A DNA stretch of 64,000 bases, from NCBI GenBank assembly GCA_026826555.1, contig JAKSZT010053883.1, positions 25,670,429 to 25,734,428 on the forward strand, read 5' to 3'. The notes below the pieces were generated by a model. It was not told where the DNA came from and ran no database searches. It saw nothing but the letters and a program-made list of their open reading frames with translations. Position numbers and translations under genes: made by a program. Below are positions 35,215-48,046 of this stretch, piece by piece. Positions within the stretch are counted from its first letter, which is position 1. Each line of letters begins with the position of its first letter. This stretch comes from Tolypeutes matacus. Lineage: Eukaryota > Chordata > Mammalia > Cingulata > Chlamyphoridae.

Positions 35215-38200
35215 TTAGAGTTGGGGCTCAGAGGCTGAGGCTGTTGGCTGAGAGTCCCTTGTCTTCTCCCTTTCTGTCACTATTTGCCACACCTTCTCCC
35301 ATGCCACCTCTGGAGGCTCAGGAGGGCGGGTCCAGCGCAAAAACAGGCCTGAAGAGGAGGACAGGTAAGGAAGTTGAGCTGAAGAGAGAACTCATGGAAA
35401 AGCGGGGGCGGGGCGGGAGGGAGGGGTCACCTTGCCACAGTCGCAGGCTCTGGAGTTCCACAGAGGGCCAGATGGCTAAGGAGTTGAGGACATAGAGTGG
35501 GTTCCGGAGTTTCCGTTGTTCTTTTGGCTGGTTAAGCCTAGACCACAGGGAGTGTGTTCGAGTCCTCACTTCACACAGGCATCTGCAGGGAGTGGAGGAG
35601 TGACTTCAGCCCCAGCTGTGCCCCCTGGAGTTCTGGGGTGGGGGTGAGGGGACTGGTTAGTGCAGTGAGATCCACGCTGGGACAGCAATAACCACTCATT
35701 TCTCCTGCAAACTTTACTGCAGTTCCTGTCCTGGGAACTAGAATAGAACAGGAGCAGGACAAAATCCTAGTTCTTCAGCCGTTCTGTTAAGAGGAAGAAA
35801 CCAATTTAGCTTTGCCCAAAAGGGTCAAGGAAGTGTCCTGAGGAACGTGATCTCTGATATTTGAGCTGGGTCTACCCGCCAGGCGTGCAAAGACAGGGAA
35901 ACACTTAGGAGGGGAACCGTGGGTGCAAAAGCAAAGCGGTAAAGAGCCCAACATGAATATCGGTTGATCTAGACTGAAGAGTTCAGGAAAATTTATGAAA
36001 GTGGAGATAGAGCAGTGCGGAGGCGATTCCAATGGTCTAGATCGGAAGGAACACGGGTGTTGAGTAGGGCAGCAGGAAGGGCACTCTGACAGGAGGGGAC
36101 TAAGTTTAGCAATGTTTAGGAGTGAGGTTGACCACGAAGGATGGGGAGGGAGAGGTAAATAAAAATGATAGTTTACTAATGTGGATGACCCACTAGTGGA
36201 GTTAGTGAAAACAAAATGTGGTATGGAGGGGCAATAGGAATTAAAATCTGATCCTATCTTGGAGAGGAGCAAATCCTGCCTCCCTCTTTCCTCGGTGTGA
36301 TGAGACAAAGTGGCTTATGGGGGCTCATGAGGAGCATGTGCAACCAGCCACCCAACTAATAAAAATAACTACCACTTCTTGGCATGTTTGTATGCCAGGA
36401 GTTATGTTAAACTCAGTTAATCCTCACAACCCCCTACAGATTACAGATACTAATTTAGTCTTCCCCGTGCTGCACATGAAGAAACAGATCCAGAGAGGTT
36501 TGTTCAAGACCACCCAGCAGGTGAGAGGGGGAGCTGGAACTTGAGCCCAAACAATATGACTCAGCTTTCAACCTCTATGCCACTGTTTCACTAGACTCAG
36601 CCCTGCAAAGTGGTAGAGAGCCCCAGAAATAATTTCTTTTTGCAGCAATCTTTCCCCATGGTCCTTGTTTTTAAGCTAGAGGCACACTTGCTCTTGGCTG
36701 GGCAGGATGGTTAGGTATAAAGAACTGGCTTTAGACCTATCCATCTCTGAGTATGCAGAAGTTAGAGGGAAGTGTGAGCTCTGGAGGCAGGGGAGGAAAG
36801 AACATAGAGTTTTCCTAAAGAGAAACTCACAAGGGGAAGATGAGTTCTAAGGAAATAAGGTGCCAATATAGCAAGTGCCTGATCCCTTCCTGTGCCTACC
36901 CCCTAACCCACCCTGGCACCTTCTTAGCTCACCTCTCCTTTTCGCTGTTGCAGAGGAAGGTGCCAAAAGGGGAGGCATAGGAGTGCTCAAACAGCGCCAA
37001 CAGCAGCCCCTCCCCAAACTCCAGTGACAGCGGGAACTGGCGGCCCAGCTGCCACACGCAGTCCAGGAAGAGGAGAAAGGTGGGTGCCTCGTGCTTGGAG
37101 CGGGCATGGGAGAAGGCCGAGTGGGCACAGCGCAGCTGGAAGGGGTGGCCGGCCTGGGGAGGGGACAGAGCGATGGGCACAAGGAAGCAGGGGTTTCTGG
37201 ATGGAAGGGTAGGGCTGGGGCTGGGTGACCACTTACCTGGATCCACTCACGCTCCACCAGCTCCTGGAATCCAGCCATGGTCCGGCTCATAGGGTCCAGG
37301 ATGAGTTGGGCCAGCGAAGTCACGAGCAGGGTGCTGTCTGTGCCTTCAGCCCCATGCACAAGGATGCAGGCCCCTTCCCTGTGGGCCCAGGACTCATCAA
37401 CAGCAGCCAGGGGTGGCCAGGCCAGGGGGAGAACAGCCCCATTCCATCCTGCTCTTGCTTGCTCAGACAGTTTTGTGCCCAGGGATGGAGAGCCCTGCCC
37501 CAGCCGCTCTGTTCTCTGCCTGGTAGGTGGGGACCTTACCTCTCCATGCCCTGGGCTGCCAGGCAGGCAGTACTCAGTGCCTCCTTCACATGGGCCAGCC
37601 AGCAGCAGCCCTCTAGCCGACTAAGCCAGCGGTCCATGCTCTGCTCCGGGTCCCCACAGGCCTCCACCAGGCGCACGAAGCTCTCCTGTAGGGGCCGCCC
37701 CCTGGGCAAATGGGAGTCTGGTCACCCCTCCCCAGCCCAAGCTCCTGGTGTGCACGATCTGGGAGCAGGAGTGCATCAGACCAAGGAGAGAGACAAAGAA
37801 CGCTGCAGGGAGCCCATGTGACCGGAGGGGCACGGGACCCTTTGGAGGGCCATTTCCAGAGAGCACAGAATCTACACTAAAGAGCTAATCCTAGGGGATT
37901 CCCCAACCTGATAGGGGAAATCAAGACCCTCTGGGGAGACTTAGTCTGTTGGCAGGGGGCTGGTTTACAACATTATCTGGGGAAGGGTCACAGCCCTCTG
38001 GGGAAACAGAATGCCCTGGGAAGATTCCAGTACCCTGGAAGTTCCCCAGTCTGATGGGAGAGATACATGACACTCTGGGTACCGCAGTCTGAATACTCTT
38101 GGGATTTGGCATCTACTTCTACTTCCCAGAAATGGCTCTTTCTTCTTCGCTTTAAAGCCTTCGGTGGCTGCCCACTGCCTTTAGGATGTAATCCAAACTC

Positions 38201-38871
38201 ATGATCATGGCTTTCGGTCTTCTGCTGTGGCTGCAACCCCCTTCTCTCTCCATTCCCACCTCCCACTCTACAGTCACGCCCTAATGAAGTACTTGCAGTA
38301 CCCCATACGGGACAAATGGCCAGGCTCTCTGCAGCTGTACACCTGCAGTTCCCTCCACCTGGAATGTCCTCCCTCCCTCTGGCAAACTCCTCCTCCTCCT
38401 TCAGGTCTCAGCTAAAGCATCCTATTCTCAGGGTACCCTTCTTTAGACTCCCTATACTAGAGAGAGATGCTTCCTTTGTGCTCCCACTTATCCTTCTGAA
38501 TTCTAGTTGCCATTTACCACTGATCTCCTGTGCTCAATCTATGTTGACTGAATAAAGGAATCAACAGAGTTTGTTTTTTGGTTAGGGGAGCAGTCCACTC
38601 TCAAAGCCCCAAAACTCACTCAGGACATCCTCTCAGCACTACCATTGCTTGGCGACAGAAGGGACACCTACCCCTATGCAGGCCCTCAGGGCGGGGCGGG
38701 GCCAGGCGGTAAGGCATGTGTATCTGTGTGTGTAGGGGCTTGTACCACGAAGACAAATTTCAGTTTAATGTCAAGAGGTAGATTTTTTTTTTTACAGGCA
38801 GAGTTGGGGTGCCTACAGCCATGGGGATGTGCAAGTGAGGATGCAGTCTCCAAGGTTCCCGGCAGACGCAC

Positions 38872-38909
<38 letters not shown>

Positions 38910-40735
38910 TGCAGGAGAGGACGGGAAGCCCCGCGGTCTCCCTCACCTCTCCAGGGGCCGGTGCAGCCGTTTCCAGCCAGGATAGGCGGCCTTGGCCTCG
39001 GTGCCGCCGCCCGTTATGCGGGCCTGTTTAGCAGCCTGGGCCGAGCGCGTGTCCACCACGAAGCCCCGGGCCCCAGGCCGAGCCCCCGCCAGCACAGCCC
39101 GCAGCAGCTCCTCGTCCTCGGCGCAGCGCCGCTTCTGGCGCCCGGTCAGCGGCTGGCTGGAACGGAGCAGCACCTGCAGGCAGGGACCCAGCTCCGCAGG
39201 CCGTCCCCACCCAGCCCAGGCGCAGGGTGGTGCTCCGGGAGCCCCTAGGCCGGGCCTACGAGGAGAGGCGCGGCTAGAGCTGCACCGGCGGGGCTGCAGC
39301 GTAGGGGTCTTGGGGGCGGAACTCGCGAGGGGCGGGCCTAGGACTGGGTGGGCTCGAGGGCGGGCGGAGGAGGAACCCAATTAGTAGACTGTGGGCGGGC
39401 CGCGGGCTTGACAAAGAAGGCACGAGGTTTCTAGGGGCTCGGACTGGCCGTGGGCGGGGCCAGGGAAGGGCGAGACCCCGAAACGCGCGCGGGGCGGGGC
39501 CAGGAAAGGGCCGGATCCCGAGCAGTCGCCTGGCGGCGAATTGGCCGGGTGCAGAAAAAGGCCGAGAAGGGAGGCAGCTGGCCCGGGGACCGGGCGCGGG
39601 GGCGCGGCGGGCGGGCCTCACGGTTCCGCTGGGAGCGTGGTAGTAGCTGAGCACTGGGCAGCGGCCTCCCTGGCGGAAGCGGGCGCTGCGCGCCAGGGTC
39701 TCGTCGTCCACCGCGCGAGGCACGATAACCGCGCGGGGGTAACTGGGGCACAGGCTGAAGTCCTGGTTCACCTCGCTCAGCCGCCAAGCGTTGGTCTGCG
39801 GCGCAGGGAGGGGCGACGGCCAGATCTAAGGCACCCCGAGAGTGCCCCGTCCCCGCTCCCCTTCCAGGCCCAGCGCTCTCCTATCCCCAGGCCCCCACGA
39901 CCGCGCCCACCTCGCGAGCTACTCGCTTGTAGTAGCGTTCGGGCGGGTGGAAGTGCCAGGCGTCGCCCAATCTCAGGCCCCTGGGACGGTAGAAGAACGG
40001 AAAGGAGGTGATGACCGATTCCAGGGAGGACAGCGCCTGGGGAAGGAAGTCAAGGGGTCTGGGGAAGGTGGGAATCGACTCCTTTGCCCCCTCTCCAGCC
40101 CCTTGTTTTGCAGCTCCCACCTCTCCACGTACCCCACCACCCTGCACCCCCTCCCGCCATTTAGCTGTGCCGAGGGATAGCGCTGGATACGGATTTCCCT
40201 CTCACAGTAGCCTCGGTACAGGATAGGGGTTGCTTAAGGGTCTCTGTTGCGCTCCCGGAGTACCTCAATGGAGCGGGCGATGTCCAGAGTCGCTTCCACA
40301 CCCTCTATATCCAGCTGGAACACCCTCAGGTCCTTGCAGCGTAGCGTGATGGTGCCCGAGTCACCCGCGACCCTGAGGACGGATGGTCCCAGGCTCAGTG
40401 CTCCCCGCTTCCCGCCGGGGGAAGAGAAACGAGGCCCCTAGGGTGGGCCGTTACGCAGGGGGCTGCCGGCTCCACTGCGCTTGCCTTCCCCCCCCCTCCC
40501 TGCCGAGTGGCGCACTCCCCATTTCTGGGGACGCCCCCGCCACGTCTCACCGCTTCTCGATGGAGTCGACACTACGTAACAGCAGCAGCCACAGGTCCGG
40601 GGTCGCCTGGGGCCCTGGCGACAGCAGCAGGTGGTGGCAGGTGACGCACAGCGTGCCGCGCAGCGGGGGCGCCTCCGAGCCGCGCAAGAGCTCTGCCTGG
40701 GTCCGGCCAGTGCGGATCAGTTCGGAGAACTCCAT
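35215..40735 (-). CDS. MTMR9L: Myotubularin-related protein 9-like, complete and uninterrupted
   Basis: Full-length paralogue of MTMR9, an inactive myotubularin that binds and stimulates active family members acting on PI3P and PI(3,5)P2. Minus-strand exons: 40735-40551, 40372-40264, 40036-39911, 39795-39622, 39173-38947, 37701-37540, 37378-37237, 37153-36933, 35582-35431 and 35348-35215. They join to 543 aa (human MTMR9 549 as I recall) with no stop or frameshift and GT/AG at every border. PH-GRAM spans about residues 1-100 (MEFSELIRTG to DIARSIE); the phosphatase-like fold starts near FPFFYRP. The active-site loop near residue 336 reads HGAEGTDST where active enzymes have HCX5R: Cys is Gly and Arg is Ser, so it should be catalytically dead. 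The C-terminus (WEKVWQIVTEREKTRD, then ASEPQL) is shorter than the MTMR9 coiled coil. In human this locus is the pseudogene MTMR9LP. Confidence 0.93.
36355..36600 (-). repeat. MIR in MTMR9L intron 8
   Basis: CAGGAGTTATGTTAAACTCAGTTAATCC, CTTCCCCGTGCTGCACATGAAGAAAC and AGACCACCCAGCAGGTGAGAG are minus-strand MIR text. Confidence 0.65.
38873..38906. repeat. (AC)n microsatellite
   Basis: Uninterrupted CA repeat about 40 bp beyond the exon 5 donor of MTMR9L. Confidence 0.95.
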
Positions 40736-40900
40736 GCAGCCCGTGGAGGGCCTCGGGCCCAGCAGAAGGACTGGCTCAGGCCGCGGCAGGCGGGGCGAGC
40801 GCGGGCTCCTAAAGGGACAGGAACTGACTGGGCTACTGGCGACGCCGGCTGGACAGCTGTTAAGGAGGCCCCTCCGAGGAAGGAATCGCACAAGAATTTT
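38940..40900. promoter_or_regulatory. MTMR9L: CpG-rich block over MTMR9L exons 1-5
   Basis: About 2 kb of dense CpG covering the first five exons and the introns between them, including several GGGCGGGG Sp1-type boxes near 39400-39500. An island this wide over the 5' half of the gene suggests an active germline promoter, though the first transcription start cannot be placed. Confidence 0.6.
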
Positions 40901-41388
40901 CCCTTCCTATTGTCCGCACCTCCTAGCGAGGACTGGGGCCAGAGCCTGTTTTGGGACTCTCGATTTCCTCATCTGTGAAATGGGCAGAATAATCTTGCCT
41001 AAAGCGCCCAGCCCAGTGCCTGGGGGAGGGAGCGGGGCAGGAGGCACTCAATGTCTTTGTTTTTTAAACCCTGGAGGGCTGGCACTACAGCTGACTTTAA
41101 CAAGAAAAATAATAAATTAACCACCTCTTGCCCTGTACTGCGGTGAGATGTCTGGAAAGGGTGGGATGAACCCGGGAACTCCCTACTCCCCCCCCCCCAT
41201 ACATCTGAGGCTTGGGTGGGGGAAGTCCCTCGGTCTACCTTAAATGCAAGCAGTTGTGTCGCTAGCGCCCCTCCCCCTCCACAGCGGGCAGGCACTGCCG
41301 GAGGGCGCCCTCTATGGGGGCCACTTTTGGCCGAGTTCTGCCCTCAGGAGCCCCATCCCCTAGCCCTCCATCCTTTCACCAAATGTGT

Positions 41389-41905
41389 ATTTGCAGTTCT
41401 AATAACTTCCCAGGTGCTGGTGCTGGTCTGGAACTTCATGATTTGTACTCTTTTGTGTCTGTTCTACACACACAGCTGGGCCTTGGGTTAGGTGTTAGGG
41501 ACCCAGGCAGGATTGAAGAAAGTCCTGATGGCAGGAGTTCAACGTGGCAAGAGACACTCTTAAGCTGGTAAATTACCAGGTTAAACCTATCTAACCGACG
41601 ACCCATCCATCCATCCATTCATCCAATTATTCTATCAAACGCTGATGTCTACCCTGTGCTGGACGCTGATTGGTAAGAAGAATAAGTCTGACTCCTGTTT
41701 TTAAAAGGTTTTCTGGTACCCTAGTTCCAGACTGACTTTTTTTTTTTTTAGCAAAATCCTTCTTTCAAATGAAATAATAAAATGATAGGTGGACACCCCC
41801 CCCCCCATAAAATAAATGTAAAAAATAAAAAACAGACACAAAAGAGTACAAATCATGAAGTTCCAGACCAGCACCAGCACCTGGGAAGTTATTAGAACTG
41901 CAAAT
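41389..41905. repeat. Perfect 75-bp inverted repeat with 367-bp spacer
   Basis: Positions 41389-41463 (starting ATTTGCAGTTCTAATAAC) are the exact reverse complement of 41831-41905 (ending GTTATTAGAACTGCAAAT); all 75 bases were compared by hand. The right arm continues into MER5-like sequence, the left arm does not. The arms could form a hairpin or cruciform. It lies 654 bp upstream of the MTMR9L start codon. Confidence 0.97.
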
Positions 41906-43672
41906 GATCAGACCCTACCACAGGCATACTGGATCAGAAACTCTGGGGATGAAACCCAGCAGTGTGTCTTTTTTTTTTTTTTTTAACATTTTTTTAACTT
42001 TATTTTGTACGTTTAGTAATTGAAAATATAAACAATTAAAAACTAAAAAGTAAACACAGATGAATAAATACATACATTTCTCAATTAAATGGAATGGATA
42101 CATATAAATTTTTTTTTTAATCAAACTATATTACACAATATATTTGGTTCATAGTAACACATTCATACAGTATTTATCCTTTTGTGTCTGGCTTGCTTCA
42201 CTCAACATAATGTCCTTCAGGTTCATCCATGTTGCCATATGCTTTACGACTTCATTTCTTCTTACAGCTGCATAATATTCCATCGTGTGAATAGACCACA
42301 GTTTGTTTATCCATTCATCTGTTGATGGACACCTGGGTCGTTTCCAACTTTTGGCAATGGTGAATAATGTGGCTATGAACATCGGTGTGCAGATGTCTGT
42401 TCGTGTCACTGCTCTCAGTTCTTCTGGGTATATACCCAGTAGTGGTATTGCAGGGTCACATGGCAAGTCTATATTCAACTTCTTTAGGAACTGCCAAACA
42501 GTCCTCCATAGTGGTTGTACCATCCTGCATTCCCACCAACAGTGAAGAAGTGTTCCTATCTCTCCACATCCTCTCCAACACTTGTAGTTCTCTGTCTTTT
42601 TAATAGTGGCCATTCTGATTGGTGTGAAATGATATCTCATTGTAGTTTTGATTTGCATTTCCCTAATCATGAGTGATGTTGAGCATTTCTTCATGTGTTT
42701 TTTTTTTTTTTGCCATTTGTATTTCTTCTTCGGAGAAATGTCTATTCAAGTCTTTGGCCCATTTTTTAATTGGGTCGTTTGTTTTTTATTGTTGAGTTGT
42801 AACATCTCCTTATATATCCTGGATATTAAACCCTTATCAGATATGTGATTTCCAAATATTTTTTCCCATTGAGTTGGCCCAGTAATGTGTTTTTGTTCCT
42901 CTGGCCACCCCCCACAATATTAGAGAAGTAGTATGTTTACAGAAAAATTATGCAGAAAATACAGAGTTATCATTCATCCTCCTTCACATGCAGTTTTCTC
43001 TATTATTAACATTTTGCATTTGTGTGAAGGTAACTTTGTTACAATTGATGAAAGAATATTACTATAATTGTGCTATTAACTATAGTCCATAGTTTACATT
43101 AGGGTTCACAGTGTTGTACTTAAAAAAAAAAATTATTCCAGTAACATATAAACAAATTAAAATTTCCCCTTTTAACTACATTCAAATACTTAATTCTGTG
43201 GCATTCACAATGTTGTGCAACCATCATCACCATCCGTTACCAAAACTTTTTCCATCACCCCAAACAGAAACTCTGTGCCAGCTAAGCACTAATTCTCCAC
43301 TCCCTACCCTCACTCCAGTCCCTGGTACCTGTATTCTAGTTTCTGACTCTATGAATTTGCTTATTCTAATTATTTCATCTAAGTGAGAACATACAATATT
43401 TGTCCTTTCGTGTCTGACTTAGTTCACTCAGCAAATGTCTTGAAGGTTCATCCATGTTGTCTCATGTATCACAACTTCATTTCTTTTTAATACTGAATAA
43501 TAGTCCATTGTATGGATGTACCATATTTTATTTATCCATTCATCGGTTGATGGACACTTGGGTTGCTTCCATCTTTTGGCAGTGGGGAATAATGCTGCTG
43601 TGCAGATCCAGCAATCTGTTTTAATAAGCTCTCCAGGTCATTCTGATGCATGCTGAGGTTTGAGAACCCCTG
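41842..43672. mobile_element. MER5A-like hAT element split by L1 sequence
   Basis: Left part (41855-41976) contains CACCTGGGAAGTTATTAGAAC and GGATCAGAAACTCTGGGGAT. Right part (43607-43672) contains CCAGCAATCTGTTTTAATAAG and GAGGTTTGAGAACCCCTG. Together they follow MER5A order as I recall it. CCAGCAGTGTGTCTTT and CCAGCAATCTGTTTTA at the break look like the two sides of a diverged L1 target duplication. Confidence 0.7.
41977..43606 (-). mobile_element. Two 5'-truncated L1 copies, minus strand
   Basis: 42149 to about 42890 encodes the C-terminal end of L1 ORF2 ([56 protein letters not shown]), open over 181 codons and with a short 3' UTR and A-tail to its left. From about 42900 to 43606 lies an older copy whose 43400-43600 part duplicates text seen at 42200-42370 (GGTTCATCCATGTTG, TTGATGGACAC). 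Two homologous segments in one orientation mean two insertions. Confidence 0.85.
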
Positions 43673-43893
43673 GAAAATAAACAAAAGGGCAAAAGTGATC
43701 TATGTTGTCAGAAATTAGGGTAGCAGTTACCCTTAGGGGAGTAGTGACAGGCCGGGAGCCCAAGGAAGGAATTCCAGGGTGCTGGTAATGCTATTGTTTG
43801 ATCTAGGTACTGGTTACATAGGTGTGGTCAATTTGGGAGAATTTCTCAAGCTGTGTATTTATAATATGTGCATTTTTCTGCACATAGTTTTTT

Positions 43894-44253
43894 GGATTTT
43901 TTTTTTAAGATTTATTTTATCTATTTATTGCCCCCACCCCCTTGTTGTTTTGCTCTTGCTGTCTGCTCTGTGTTCATTCTCTATGTGCTCTCTGTGTCTG
44001 CTTGTCCTCTCTTCTCGTCCTGACACCTCCGATGTGGGAGAGAGGTTCTCAATTGCTTGAGCCACCTCAGCTCCCTGGTTTGTTGTGTCTCTCATTGTCT
44101 CTCCTCTTTTTCTCTTTTTTGTTGTGCCAGCTCTCTGGGTGGGCCAGCTCTCTGGGTGGCCAGCTCGCCTTCACCAGGAGGCTCCAGAAACGAACTCAGG
44201 ACCTCACATATGGTAAATGGGAGCCCAATAGCTTGAGCCACATCTGCTTCCCT
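43894..44253 (-). mobile_element. Long DAS-related SINE (about 360 bp)
   Basis: It has the DAS-type tRNA-like head at its right end (CACCAGGAGGCTCCAGAAAC to CACATCTGCTTCCC). The middle is longer, rich in CTCTCTGTGT/TCTGCTTGTCC units. CTGCACATAGTTTTTT duplicates flank it at about 43878 and 44254. A similar element occurs at 58480-58715. Confidence 0.85.
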
Positions 44254-44806
44254 CTGCACATAGTTTTTTTGATTGTTTGTTTGTTTGTTTGCACATAGTT
44301 TTAAAACTTTTCAACACAAAATTTTAAAAAGGGAACCAATCTAGTGAAGTCCTGGCAGGGACAGGAGAAAAGGGGCTAAGAACCCATCTACAATTCTGCT
44401 GTTCCCTCTACCCTGAGGAATTTCCAAGGAACCCTAAGGTTCCTCAAAGTCTACTTTGAAATTATTCTGCCCCAACTGAGACCCAGAGAGGGTCAGTGAC
44501 TTGAACAAGGTCTCCTGACTCCCACGCCAGGGCTCTGGACGTTATTCCTTTGCTGAAGGGCCAGTGCCATGAGTCAGGACAGAGGGCAGCTGGGCAGCCT
44601 CCTCCCCCGTCCCTGCTCCCTTAACTTGGGTCTTGGGAGGAGGGCCAAGACTCCCGGTGTAGCTGATGCTTTCCTTATCCTGGAGCAACTTCCTTTCTGG
44701 GAACTGGGTGTCTCCTTCTGGGCAAAGACAATAAAATTCATCCAAGGGGTCAGAGAAGCAGGGCTCCTCCTGCCCCCACCCGGATGGGCACCACGTGGCT
44801 CCCTGA

Positions 44807-46261
<1,455 letters not shown>

Positions 46262-46482
46262 AGGACACCTGCTGCTCTTTCCCCGGGCTGCCTGGGAAGG
46301 GAGAAGGGAGGGGTGCCCCAGAGGGCCCAGAACCTGGCAGGAGGTTGGGGTGAGGGAAGGGTTCAGCTCTCAGAAGTTCTGAGAGGCAAAGCTCAGACGA
46401 CCTGTTCCTCTGCCTCCCTGCCCCAGCTGGGGATGGGGAAAAAGGGAAGATGTTCACAGACCACCCCCACCCCAGGATCCTC

Positions 46483-46488
46483 AATAAA
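46483..46488 (+). terminator. FAM167B: Poly(A) signal of FAM167B
   Basis: AATAAA 222 nt after the stop codon. Confidence 0.85.
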
Positions 46489-47605
46489 CACCCTCTCTAA
46501 TTTCCACCAAGGTCTCTGCAGTCACTTGTTCATGTGTAAGGTCGCTGTCTGTGGTTTGTCCCTGGGACCAGTGATTCTTCTTTAGGAGAGAAGGCCTGTT
46601 TGGAGTGGGGGGGTGGCCTGAGGAGTCCTCATCTCCCCCAGCAGCTCTAGCTCTAGCTCTCTGTCTTATCTCTCAGCTTCTTTGTCAGAAACTCAAAAGC
46701 AGAACTGGGAAAGAATTTAAAACCCCAAGTCACCCCCACCTGACAAAATTGGGAAGGTGCAGAATGCAGGCTCTGGTAGACCTGAGTTCAAAGCCAGCTC
46801 CTCTCTATATTTCTATTAAACCTTGAGGCAGTCCCTCAATTCCTGAATCTGTTTTCTTACCTCTAAAATGGAAATGCTAATTCTCACTCCATAGGTAGGT
46901 AGATATGGCTTAGGTGAGAAATGCAAGCTTTCTATTGCTTATCATTACTGTCACCTGTAGTACTATTACTATTGTGCTAAGGGCCCAGAGAGGGACTGTG
47001 GTGAGCTGGACCCTCTGCCCTGCCCCAGGCCTGGAGCACTGGCTCTGGGGTCTTTGTCGCCCTATGAGTCTTTCACTTTACATCTCTCAGCCTTTGTTTC
47101 CGAGTTACTCTCTTTGTCTGACTTTCCAACTCAGGCTTCCTCTTCCCCCAACCCATTTCCTGGCCCCCCTTCACAGCTGAGGTGCACACAGCATCAGCTT
47201 CCACTTCACAAACCCCAACAATGCTCTGCGGGTTCCCCTCCCCCAGTCGGGTTTTGGCTCAGGGCCCAGGCCATGAAGGTGACATTCACACTTTCCTCAG
47301 GGTGGAATCAAGTCCCAGAGCTTGGGCCTCACAGAGGCCACCCGGAGTTCTTCAGATCCCTGGTGACCCGGCCCTCTGCTCATGATGGGTGCCACCCTCA
47401 GCCTGACCCCAGGCAAAAGGGAGGCCCTTGGTTTGCCTGCTGCTTGTGACAAGGATCCTGACTGCTGCCTATAACAGGAAGTTCCACCAGTCCGCTGCCT
47501 GCACCTGGGCGCCCCGGCAGGAGAGTTTGTTCTGTCTTCCACCTGCCGCAGGAGATGGTGCCGGGCTCTGCACCTCTGCCAGGGGCTGTGGCCTTGCCTC
47601 TGCTT

Positions 47606-47783
47606 TTTTTTTTAAGATTTTATTTATTTATTCATTTATTCCCCCCTTGCTGCTTGTGCTCACTGGGTCAGCTAACCACGCCGTGCGGGCGGGCTTGCCT
47701 TCACCAGGAGGCCCCGGGAACCGAACCCAGGGCCTCCCATATGGTAAACGGGAGCCCTACTGATTGAGCCACAGCCGCTTCCC
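47606..47783 (-). mobile_element. DAS-like tRNA-derived SINE
   Basis: Complete minus-strand copy; TGCCTCTGCTT is duplicated at 47595-47605 and 47784-47794. Confidence 0.93.
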
Positions 47784-47969
47784 TGCCTCTGCTTGAATTA
47801 GAAGTGTTGCCCCATTCTCCCACCATAATTAGCAGGTATTGCCCTGCCCTCTGCTGCAAAAGGGGCTGCTACTCGGCCCTTCCGAAGACACAGCATTGAC
47901 CTGCCTGCTTCCTGACACCAGGTTGTCCTGTATTTTATCTGTAAGAGGGGTGTTAGCCTAGCCTCCGGC

Positions 47970-48046
47970 TTTTTTTTTTTTTTTTTTTTTTAAGATTTTA
48001 TTTATTTATTCATTTATCCTCCCCCTGCTGCTTGTGCTCGCTGGGC
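47970..48046 (-). mobile_element. 5'-truncated DAS-like SINE
   Basis: Only the T-rich tail and the end of the body (CTGCTGCTTGTGCTCGCTGGG) remain; the tRNA-like head is missing. Confidence 0.85.

Noticed and set aside
42149..42694. 181-codon minus-strand protein resembling reverse transcriptase
   Set aside because: It is the C-terminal end of L1 ORF2 in a 5'-truncated copy, reported as a mobile element and not a host gene.
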